Of a DNA stretch of 13,002 bases, positions 7,137 to 13,002 are shown in pieces. The DNA is taken from the NCBI GenBank assembly GCA_003978875.1, contig QNXQ01000202.1:1-13002 (forward strand). The letters run 5' to 3'. The notes under the pieces were generated by a model. That model worked only from the letters and a program-made list of their open reading frames with translations. It searched no databases and was not told the DNA's origin. The number at the start of each line of letters is the position of its first letter. The first letter of the stretch is position 1. Position numbers and translations under genes: made by a program. The stretch is from Aquifex sp. Lineage in GTDB: Bacteria; Aquificota; Aquificia; Aquificales; Aquificaceae.

Positions 7137-8354
7137 GCCCTTTGACTTAACGTATTTTTCCCAATTTTCCGGATTAAAGGGAGAAACCTCTCTGAGCCAA
7201 CTTATGACCTTTGGAAATTCTTCGAGAATGTAATCCACATCCTCTTCTGTATTTTCTCTTCCAAAGGAGAAGACAACTGATCCGTTAGATATTTCCTTCG
7301 GAATTCCTATTGCACTTAGAACGTGAGACTGTTTTAGAGCTAAAGATACACATGCGGAACCTGATGCGGTTTCTATTCCCATTAGGTCAAGTCTGAGGAG
7401 CATAGCCTCTCCTTCAACGAAGTGCACTATGATGGAGAGATGATGAGGTAATCTCTGTGTGGGATGTCCCGTAAATTCTATGTAATCTACCTTTTCCTCA
7501 AGTCCTTTTCTTAATTTATCCCTGTAGTAAGAAAGTCTCTTCATTCTATCTTCAAGTTCTTTCATTGCAAGTTCTGCAGCAGCTCCAAAACCGACTATTC
7601 CTGGAACGTTTTCTGTTCCGGCTCTCACACCCCTTTCTTGAGTTCCTCCCTCGATTAAAGGTTTTACCTTTACACCTTTTCTGGTCCAGAGAGCTCCAAC
7701 TCCTTTGGGACCATACATCAAGTGTGCTGTAAAGGAAGCCGCATCAACTCCCCAATCTTGAACATCAACAGGATAATGTCCTAAGCTAGGTGCGGCATCC
7801 GTATGGAATATGACTTTTGGATTCTTTTCCTTAGCAGCTTTTACGAGCTCTTTTATATTCTGTATAGTACCTATTTCCCTGTTGGAATGACCTATCGATA
7901 CGAGTACTGTATCTTCTCTTACAGCTTCCCTTACCTGTTCAGGGTCTATAAAACCGTATTTATCGGGTTTAAGGTAAGTAACTTCCCATCCTTCTCTTTC
8001 AAGAGTTTTGCATGGATGGAGTATGGAGTGATGCTCTATCTGAGTTGTCACTATGTGCCTACCTCTCCTCTGGTAAGCTTTTGCAATTCCTTTTATTGCA
8101 AGATTATTAGCTTCTATTCCACCGGATGTAAATATTATTTCTTCGGGAATGTTTGCATTTATCAGTTGTGCTATTTGTTCCCTTGCCTTTTCAACGGCTT
8201 TTTTAGCTTCTTGACCAAAGCTGTGCAAAGATGTAGGATTACCGAACTTTTCCCTAAAATATGGGAGCATAGCTTCAATTACTTCCTCTGCTACAGGAGT
8301 AGTTGCTATATGGTCTACATAGACAACTTTCTTACCCGCTTTAGTTTTAAACAT
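7134..8354 (-). CDS. NifS/IscS-fold class V aminotransferase homologue lacking the PLP lysine
   Basis: At 406 residues this aligns end to end with cysteine desulfurases (YVDHIATTPV at 12-21, FTSGGIEANN at 75-84, EHHSIL at 107-112, NREIGTIQNI at 158-167, GGTQERGVRAGTEN at 236-249). Those enzymes strip sulfur from cysteine with PLP and pass a persulfide to Fe-S scaffolds. Here the residue that should hold PLP, the Lys of the family motif SxHKxxGPKG, is Leu212 (codon TTG) in FTAHLMYGPKG. The usual Thr of SG(A/G)TE is Ile80, and the Gln of DxxQ is Pro189. Asp186, His108, Arg366 and the persulfide loop SGSACVS with Cys335 are kept. By family knowledge it should not work as a PLP desulfurase, and I infer a sulfur carrier or structural role. 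The ATG at 8354 follows a perfect AAAGGAGGT site. mrp lies 79 bases upstream. Automatic annotation would probably call it cysteine desulfurase. Confidence 0.93.
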   Translation of the reverse strand: MFKTKAGKKVVYVDHIATTPVAEEVIEAMLPYFREKFGNPTSLHSFGQEAKKAVEKAREQIAQLINANIPEEIIFTSGGIEANNLAIKGIAKAYQRRGRHIVTTQIEHHSILHPCKTLEREGWEVTYLKPDKYGFIDPEQVREAVREDTVLVSIGHSNREIGTIQNIKELVKAAKEKNPKVIFHTDAAPSLGHYPVDVQDWGVDAASFTAHLMYGPKGVGALWTRKGVKVKPLIEGGTQERGVRAGTENVPGIVGFGAAAELAMKELEDRMKRLSYYRDKLRKGLEEKVDYIEFTGHPTQRLPHHLSIIVHFVEGEAMLLRLDLMGIETASGSACVSLALKQSHVLSAIGIPKEISNGSVVFSFGRENTEEDVDYILEEFPKVISWLREVSPFNPENWEKYVKSKG

Positions 8355-8382
8355 CCTTTACCTCCTTTCTAATCTCTAAAAG

Positions 8383-8413
8383 ATAGTACCCTTATTTTCA
8401 AAAATATTGACAA
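8383..8413 (-). promoter_or_regulatory. Weak promoter candidate before the NifS-like gene
   Basis: On the minus strand TTGTCA (8408-8413) and TACTAT (8383-8388) lie in the 79-base gap after mrp, 19 bases apart, a long spacer for a sigma-70 promoter. Read-through from mrp is as likely. No terminator hairpin is seen in the gap. Confidence 0.25.
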
Positions 8414-8433
8414 AGACCAACATATCCCTGCAG

Positions 8434-9531
8434 TTACTTTTCCGAGACAACATTGCTCAACACTTTGGCTATGCTTGTAAAAGCTTTCGCCACTTCAGAG
8501 TCTGGATGGGATATTACTATAGGTTCTCCTTTGTCGGATTTTTCCGCAACTTCCGGGTCTATGGGAATGGAACCGAGAATTTTCAAGCCGTATGTATTCG
8601 CAAATTCCGCAACCCTACCTTTACCGAAAATATAGTACTTCTGCTTATCACTTGGGCATATAAAGTAAGCCATATTTTCTATAACTCCAAGAACGGGAAT
8701 ATTAACCTCTTTAAACATAGACACCGCTTTTTTTACATCTGCGAGGGCTACATCCTGAGGTGTGGTTACAACTATGGCACCTGTAAGGTCTACGTTTTGC
8801 GCTAAAGTAATTTGAACGTCTCCTGTTCCTGGAGGAAGGTCCATTATGAGAAAATCAAGATTTCCCCATTTTGTACTAAATAGAAATTCCGTTAAAGCCT
8901 TCATAAGCATTGGACCACGCCAAATTACAGGTGTATCTTCGGATGGTAGCATAAACCCTATAGATAAAACTTTTAGATTGTACTTTTCTATTGGGATAAG
9001 TCTCTGGAATTGGTCTACTGTGATTCTTTCTCCTTTTAAGCCGAATAGTGTAGGAACACTTGGACCGTATACATCTGCATCCAGAAGTCCTACATGGTAT
9101 CCAAGCTTGGAAAGAGCTACTGCTAAGTTTGCAGCTACAGTGGATTTTCCAACTCCCCCTTTACCACTTCCAACCGCGATTATATGCTTTACACCGGGAA
9201 CTTTCTTCCTTGTGAACATGGGTTGTTGCATTTGAGGTGGATGCTGTGGAGCCTGCTGACCTTGAGGAGGAGCCTGTTTTAAAGGAATTTGAGTTGAACC
9301 GGGCTTTGAAAACTTTATATCAACTTTACCGACATCTGGTAAATTACTTAAAGCATCTATAGTTTTAGCCCTGATTATATCTTCAAGCCCATCTTTGGGT
9401 AGTTCCATGACAATGGTTAAAGTGTTTCCCATCATTTTTATGTCTTTTACTATTTGTGCAAGATTCTGGTTTATTCCTACATCTTCAAGTGTTTCCTGTT
9501 TTAAAGCTTCTATTATTTCTTTTACAGCCAT
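8434..9531 (-). CDS. mrp: Mrp/ApbC/NBP35-family Fe-S carrier-type ATPase with a single cysteine
   Basis: The 365-residue protein has an N-terminal MIP18-like domain (1-78), a Gln/Pro-rich linker (86-104) and a P-loop NTPase domain (115-362). The ATPase has the deviant Walker A GSGKGGVGKST at 121-131, DADVYGPS at 151-158, the Mrp signature DLPPGTGD at 231-238 and TPQDVALAD at 257-265. Family members bind and deliver 4Fe-4S clusters through a CxxC near the C-terminus, bridged across a dimer. Here that site reads CPSD at 292-295, and Cys292 is the only Cys in the protein. The MIP18 part also lacks the usual DPE and CP motifs. In this it resembles the MIP18-fused HCF101-type branch, which often departs from CxxC. 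The ATG at 9531 is set by GGAGGT six bases upstream; the frame stays open to 9585. It sits between lpdA and the NifS-like gene. Confidence 0.93.
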   Translation of the reverse strand: MAVKEIIEALKQETLEDVGINQNLAQIVKDIKMMGNTLTIVMELPKDGLEDIIRAKTIDALSNLPDVGKVDIKFSKPGSTQIPLKQAPPQGQQAPQHPPQMQQPMFTRKKVPGVKHIIAVGSGKGGVGKSTVAANLAVALSKLGYHVGLLDADVYGPSVPTLFGLKGERITVDQFQRLIPIEKYNLKVLSIGFMLPSEDTPVIWRGPMLMKALTEFLFSTKWGNLDFLIMDLPPGTGDVQITLAQNVDLTGAIVVTTPQDVALADVKKAVSMFKEVNIPVLGVIENMAYFICPSDKQKYYIFGKGRVAEFANTYGLKILGSIPIDPEVAEKSDKGEPIVISHPDSEVAKAFTSIAKVLSNVVSEK

Positions 9532-9537
9532 ACTATT

Positions 9538-9543
9538 ACCTCC
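9538..9543 (-). promoter_or_regulatory. Shine-Dalgarno site that decides the mrp start
   Basis: Minus strand GGAGGT lies 6 bases before the ATG at 9531. The 18 extra residues available from an upstream start at 9585 would have to be translated through this site and do not resemble the family. Confidence 0.75.
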
Positions 9544-9569
9544 GTTTAAGAATGTGCTATTTTTAAATT

Positions 9570-9608
9570 TAATATCTAATATCAATAAGTCTTATTAGAA
9601 ATATTAGA
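9570..9608. repeat. Cluster of short inverted and direct repeats between lpdA and mrp
   Basis: The 87-base gap holds TAATATC twice in tandem (9570-9583), a 13-base near-perfect palindrome AATAAG-T-CTTATT (9584-9596), flanking arms TCTAATA (9575-9581) and TATTAGA (9593-9599), and a second TATTAGA at 9602-9608. It could be an operator for mrp, or a hairpin at the end of the lpdA transcript. No U-run follows on the minus strand, so it is not a standard terminator. AT-rich DNA makes such matches easier by chance. Confidence 0.4.
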
Positions 9609-9618
9609 AGTTCTTATT

Positions 9619-11016
9619 TCATTTCCGCTTTACCCAAGATATGGGACCGTAATAGATTTCCGAAGAAGCTATACCTATGTTTTCAGAGAGAGATGGATGG
9701 GAATACATACTTTTTGATGCGAATTCCACAGTTTTACCATCTTTTATCATATGAACAACCTGATGGATTAACTCTCCCGCGTAAGGTCCAACTATATGAC
9801 ATCCTAATATCTCTCCTGTTTCTTCATCCGCTACAATTCTTACAAACCCTTCATTTTCTCCATCATCCATCGCTTTTGGGTTTGCTACAAATGAGGCAAC
9901 TCCTACCCTTACCTCTATATCTTCCTCTTCAGCCTGGTCTTCTGTTAGTCCAACCGATGCAACTTCAAGGGCGGAATATATAATTTTGGGAATGATTCTT
10001 TCGTTCTTTTTCCAGTCTCTTTCTCCAAGCATATGGGCTACTGCAATTTTACCTTCATACATAGACTTATGGGCAAGCATGAGAGGTGAGGTAATGTCTC
10101 CACACGCGTAAATGTTGGGAATATTTGTTTGGGAATATTCATTGGTCTTTACAAACCCTCTTTCGTCCATTTCTATACCCAGGTCTTCAAGACCTATTCC
10201 TTTTGTATTGGGTTTTCTTCCAACACCAAGGAGTATAAAGTCCGCTTCAATCTCTGTTCCGTCAGTCAATTTTGCCTTTACGCCGTTCTGAGTTTTTTCC
10301 CAGGTTTCAACGGAGGTTTTCGTCTTAATCTCTATACCGAGTTCTCTTAATTTTCTACCGAGATATCTTGCGCTGTCCTCTGGTATATCGGGAGAAGGGA
10401 GAACTCTGTCTTTGATTTCTACCAGAACAACTTCACTGCCGTATTTTCTGAATATGTATGCAAATTCGACACCTACCGCCCCACCACCTACAATTAAAAC
10501 TTTTTTAGGGATAAAGTCTATATCCCATATCTGGTCTGTATCTATGACGTATTTTCCGTCGGGAATTAAGTTGCCGACAGCTGTGGGAGATGAACCGGTA
10601 GCTATAAGTATGTACTTAGCCTTTAAAGTCTTTTCCGCACCTTCAACAAATACAGTATTAGGGTCTTTTAGAATACCTCTACCGTAGTATATTGGTATCC
10701 TGAGTTGCTGAGCAAATTTTTTAAAGTTTTCCCTTATAGTAACAACTACCTTATCTCTACCTTCTTTGAGTTTTTTATAATCGAAGCTATAGCCCTTGTG
10801 AAGTATTCCGTACCTTTCCATTTTTTCAAACTTGTCTATCAAATACGCTCCGTGTCTCATATATTTGGATGGGATACAACCCCTATTTAGACAGTTGCCT
10901 CCTACAGTATCTGGAGAAAGTTCTACAAAGGCGACTTTCATCCCTCTTCTGAAAGCGTATAATCCAGCTTCGTATCCTCCGCTTCCCGCACCTATTATAA
11001 TTAAGTCATACTCCAT
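9619..11016 (-). CDS. lpdA: Dihydrolipoamide dehydrogenase (E3)
   Basis: This flavoprotein disulfide reductase reoxidises dihydrolipoyl groups with NAD+, for 2-oxoacid dehydrogenase complexes, glycine cleavage or lipoate-linked sulfur metabolism. At 465 residues it has normal length. FAD site IIGAGSGGYEAG is at 7-18, the redox disulfide CLNRGC at 42-47, IATGS at 138-142, the NAD site VLIVGGGAVGVEF at 173-185, the second FAD motif IYACGD at 302-307, and the C-terminal His-Glu dyad HPSLSE at 440-445. All active residues are present, including the CxxxxC and HPxxxE features that mark E3 rather than mercuric reductase. The ATG at 11016 follows a perfect AAAGGAGGT site. No E1, E2 or glycine-cleavage gene is in the window. 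It is first of the run lpdA, mrp, nifS-like, AI-2E gene, with gaps of 87, 79 and 10 bases. Confidence 0.93.
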   Translation of the reverse strand: MEYDLIIIGAGSGGYEAGLYAFRRGMKVAFVELSPDTVGGNCLNRGCIPSKYMRHGAYLIDKFEKMERYGILHKGYSFDYKKLKEGRDKVVVTIRENFKKFAQQLRIPIYYGRGILKDPNTVFVEGAEKTLKAKYILIATGSSPTAVGNLIPDGKYVIDTDQIWDIDFIPKKVLIVGGGAVGVEFAYIFRKYGSEVVLVEIKDRVLPSPDIPEDSARYLGRKLRELGIEIKTKTSVETWEKTQNGVKAKLTDGTEIEADFILLGVGRKPNTKGIGLEDLGIEMDERGFVKTNEYSQTNIPNIYACGDITSPLMLAHKSMYEGKIAVAHMLGERDWKKNERIIPKIIYSALEVASVGLTEDQAEEEDIEVRVGVASFVANPKAMDDGENEGFVRIVADEETGEILGCHIVGPYAGELIHQVVHMIKDGKTVEFASKSMYSHPSLSENIGIASSEIYYGPISWVKRK

Positions 11017-11056
11017 CGGTTACCTCCTTTAAGGCTACAAACAGAATTTGCTTTTA

Positions 11057-11085
11057 ATTGTATAAGTCTACTATAGAGATTGAAA
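11057..11085 (-). promoter_or_regulatory. Possible promoter for lpdA
   Basis: On the minus strand TTTCAA (11080-11085) is followed after 17 bases by TACAAT (11057-11062), a 5 of 6 match. This would give a leader of about 35 bases carrying the strong ribosome site. The -35 match is weak. Confidence 0.35.
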
Positions 11086-11165
11086 TATCTTTATATCTTT
11101 ATCTTAACTTCTTTTAAGAAAGTCTAATTTTGAGAGAAATTGTGTTTTGTAGAAAATGGCGTTCT

Positions 11166-11171
11166 TAAAAT
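11166..11171 (+). promoter_or_regulatory. Possible -10 box for folC
   Basis: TAAAAT ends 7 bases before the folC ATG at 11179, where no Shine-Dalgarno site exists. No convincing -35 box is seen at 16-18 bases. The 162-base divergent gap with lpdA (11017-11178) also holds TTCTT-TT-AAGAA at 11109-11120, too short to interpret. Confidence 0.35.
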
Positions 11172-11178
11172 AGCTTTT

Positions 11179-12411
11179 ATGGGTGTTTTATGGGATTTGT
11201 ATAAGGGAAAGGATTTCGATGTGAAACCTACGTTAGATAGAATAAAAAAAGCCTGTGAATATATAGGGAATCCTCAAAACAAGTATCCTGCTATACTCGT
11301 TGGTGGAACGAACGGCAAGGGTTCAACTTGTGCTTTCACAGAGAGAATATTAAGGGAGCATGGTTTTAAAACGGGGTGGTTTGTATCTCCTCATTTAATC
11401 TCTGAAAATGAGAGATGGAAGATTAACGGAAAAAATATGGATGAAGAACTTTTAAAAAACTATGTAAAAGAACTAAAAAATGTATTCGAAAAATTCAGTC
11501 TTACCTATTTTGAAGCTGCCACATTAATAGCGGTGAAATACTTTGCCGATGCAGATATAGACGTTGCCGTCTTCGAAGTAGGTATGGGAGGAAGATGGGA
11601 TGCTACAAAAGTTGTAAATGCAGAGGTAATTGGAATAACCAACGTAGAAAGGGACCACACAAAATGGTTAGGAGAAAATATAGAAAAAATAGCTGAAGAG
11701 AAGCTCCAGCTTTACAGGGATGGGTCTCCGCTTGTACTCGGTAGTGCAAGATATCCGTTATACACTAAAGCACTGGAAATGAATTTGAGAAATTTAAAGG
11801 TTGCAGGAATTGACTATGAGTATTTCGGAAAGATTGAAAAGGCTATAACTAAACTTTCTCAGTATAAAAGTGAATCTATAGAATTGGATAATCTGGAAAT
11901 CTCATTATGGGGAAAGTGGCAAATAGATAACGCTTCAATGGCAATTACTTTGAGTTCCTTATTTATGAAACCAGCAGGCGACAAAATTAAGAATGCGGTA
12001 AAAAATACAATATGGGAAGGTAGAATGGAGATTTTGAGAAAAGACCCACTTTTGATGATTGATGCTTCTCACAATCCCTATGCGGTAGCCAAAGTTATTA
12101 AGGAGGTGAAAAAATACTTTCCGGAAATAAAATTAGGGTTTTCTACTCTCAAAGGTAAGGAATGGGAACTAACTCTTAAAATTATACGTAATTACTTCGA
12201 TGAAATTTATATACTTCCCATAAATTATTACCGTGCCGAGGATATAAGCAAACTGGAAAAATTTGCGAAAGAGTTAGGATTTAAAACCACAACTTCCGAA
12301 ATAGAAGAAATTATTAATTCAAAAGAACACTTTTTGGTCTTGGGGTCTATATATTTAATTAGCGAAATAAAACGATGTTTTAGTATTTGTGAAAAGGAGT
12401 ATATAATTTGA
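11179..12411 (+). CDS. folC: Folylpolyglutamate synthase / dihydrofolate synthase (Mur-ligase family)
   Basis: FolC adds glutamate to dihydropteroate and then to folates, using ATP. The 410-residue protein carries the family motifs in order: P-loop VGGTNGKGST at 41-50, SPHL at 70-73 with ERWKING at 78-84, FEAATLIA at 111-118, EVGMGGRWDAT at 133-143, TNVERDHTKWLG at 154-165, KWQIDNA at 246-252, GRMEI at 281-285 and DASHN at 295-299. All look intact, so the enzyme should be active. Whether it does one or both reactions cannot be told. The ATG at 11179 fits the family N-terminus. A TTG at 11140 is in frame, but its extra 13 residues are not family-like. The stop codon overlaps the start of the next gene by 4 bases (TTGA), so the two genes are coupled. 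Confidence 0.93.
   Translation: MGVLWDLYKGKDFDVKPTLDRIKKACEYIGNPQNKYPAILVGGTNGKGSTCAFTERILREHGFKTGWFVSPHLISENERWKINGKNMDEELLKNYVKELKNVFEKFSLTYFEAATLIAVKYFADADIDVAVFEVGMGGRWDATKVVNAEVIGITNVERDHTKWLGENIEKIAEEKLQLYRDGSPLVLGSARYPLYTKALEMNLRNLKVAGIDYEYFGKIEKAITKLSQYKSESIELDNLEISLWGKWQIDNASMAITLSSLFMKPAGDKIKNAVKNTIWEGRMEILRKDPLLMIDASHNPYAVAKVIKEVKKYFPEIKLGFSTLKGKEWELTLKIIRNYFDEIYILPINYYRAEDISKLEKFAKELGFKTTTSEIEEIINSKEHFLVLGSIYLISEIKRCFSICEKEYII
12394..12399 (+). promoter_or_regulatory. Shine-Dalgarno site that decides the start of the EAL-like gene
   Basis: AAGGAG ends 8 bases before the TTG at 12408, ideal spacing, but 17 bases before the next in-frame ATG at 12417. The TTG is therefore the likely start although it is a rare codon. 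The site lies within the end of folC. Confidence 0.6.
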
Positions 12412-13002
12412 ACCTGATGGGAATTGTGTACAAATATCCGATTTTCAACAAGGAGGGGGAGATTTTTGGATTTGACATATTCTTAAGAAACGAGGATTTA
12501 TCCGAAAATGGAAAAAAGAATTCCAAAATAATAAATCTACTTTTAGAAGAAGAACCATCGAGAATTTTCGGCGACAAGAAGGTCTTTGTAGAACTATCCC
12601 AGGAGTTTATAGAAGCTGCTTTTTTTGAACTGCTTCCTTCATCTCACGTAATTGTAAAGATAAAAAACGTACAAAAAGTTACGGAGAAATTTATAAGGGA
12701 TATTCAGGAGCTGAAAATGAGAGGCTTTTCAATTTGTCTTTCTGATTTTAAGTTCGAAAAAGTAAATCTCTTACCTCTTCTTACTGTATCAGATTTTGTA
12801 ATAGTAAACTGGAAGCGGTTTTACAGTGAGAAAGATTTTATTGAAGAGTTAGCCACTTTGAAATCTTTGAATAAAAAGATAATCTTGAAGGAAATAAATT
12901 CCAAAGAGGATTTGGATAAAGCTAAAGATTTCGGAGACCTTTTCCAAGGAAAAGCTCTAGGTCCTCCTTCTTTAGTTAAGGATATTAAGAGTGTTCTTTT
13001 TC
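12408..13002 (+). CDS. Degenerate EAL-domain protein, probably EAL-HDOD (YuxH-like), 5' part
   Basis: The gene runs off the right edge and 198 residues are visible. They follow an EAL fold of the YuxH/EAL-HDOD type: PIFNKEGEIFGFDIFLR at 11-27 matches the family opening (QPIF...GYELLFR), FVELS at 60-64, then LKMRGFSICLSDF at 102-114, DFVIVNWKRF at 129-138 and the terminal strand LFQGKALGPPSLV at 178-190. EAL domains cleave cyclic di-GMP. Here the EAL glutamate is replaced (FDIFLR) and the metal-binding LDDF is LSDF, so it is unlikely to be a phosphodiesterase. It could bind the nucleotide or act as a protein partner. An HDOD domain is expected beyond the edge but is not seen. The TTG start overlaps the folC stop (TTGA). 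Its pairing with folC has no obvious functional logic. Confidence 0.7.
   Translation, partial: MNLMGIVYKYPIFNKEGEIFGFDIFLRNEDLSENGKKNSKIINLLLEEEPSRIFGDKKVFVELSQEFIEAAFFELLPSSHVIVKIKNVQKVTEKFIRDIQELKMRGFSICLSDFKFEKVNLLPLLTVSDFVIVNWKRFYSEKDFIEELATLKSLNKKIILKEINSKEDLDKAKDFGDLFQGKALGPPSLVKDIKSVLF

Noticed and set aside
7803..8372. A plus-strand open frame of 189 codons opposite the NifS-like gene
   Set aside because: It is rich in Phe, Tyr, Cys and Ser with no recognisable motif, as expected of an antisense reading of a well-conserved gene, and has no ribosome site.
8407..8412. Perfect plus-strand TTGACA as a -35 box
   Set aside because: No -10-like hexamer follows at 16-18 bases and there is no plus-strand gene downstream until folC.
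8407..9235. Plus-strand open frames opposite mrp
   Set aside because: The mrp reading on the other strand has full family motifs; these frames show no motif or ribosome site and are composition shadows.
10875..10893. Possible loss of redox function in the dihydrolipoamide dehydrogenase
   Set aside because: CxxxxC at 42-47, both nucleotide-binding motifs and the His-Glu dyad at 440-445 are all present, so it looks like an ordinary E3.
12380..12577. A minus-strand open frame of 65 codons near the folC end
   Set aside because: It is antisense to the EAL-like gene, which has a ribosome site and family motifs. The minus frame has neither.

Overview
The window is a compact, AT-rich bacterial chromosome segment with ten protein-coding genes and two more cut by the window edges. 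The proteins are rich in Lys and Glu, genes overlap or nearly touch, and type IV pili, GAR synthetase, polyprenyl synthase and Fe-S genes lie close together. I infer a thermophilic Gram-negative lineage, with Aquificota (Aquifex relatives) as the best guess. That is an impression from protein character, not a database result. I see no rRNA, tRNA, CRISPR array, insertion sequence or phage gene.

Layout. Minus strand, 1-1500: a Cys-rich lipoprotein gene, then a partial outer-membrane beta-barrel gene, probably one cell-envelope operon. Plus strand, 1662-2462: a short type II farnesyl/geranyl diphosphate synthase (ispA). Minus strand, 2452-4781: pilT then pilC, joined by a TAATG stop/start overlap. 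Plus strand, 4807-6081: purD, divergent from pilT with only 25 bases between the starts. Minus strand, 6062-11016, in transcription order: a dihydrolipoamide dehydrogenase, a Mrp/ApbC-type ATPase, a NifS/IscS-fold protein and an AI-2E-family membrane protein. Plus strand, 11179 to the right edge: folC, then a degenerate EAL-domain protein that starts inside the folC stop codon.

The most notable content is the mrp-nifS pair. The NifS-like protein keeps the persulfide-forming Cys loop but has Leu where the PLP-binding Lys should be, and has also lost the Thr and Gln that contact the cofactor. It therefore looks like a PLP-independent pseudoenzyme. The neighbouring Mrp protein has one cysteine in total and lacks the second Cys of the cluster-binding CxxC. 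Together they look like a diverged Fe-S or sulfur-handling module rather than the textbook one.

A second pattern concerns gene starts. Seven genes have a Shine-Dalgarno sequence. The other five (ispA, pilT, purD, the AI-2E gene, folC) have none, and each has a -10-like hexamer ending 7-8 bases before the start codon. That is the geometry expected of leaderless mRNAs. Convergent pairs (ispA/pilC and purD/AI-2E) overlap at their 3' ends, and I see no hairpin-plus-U-run terminator anywhere.
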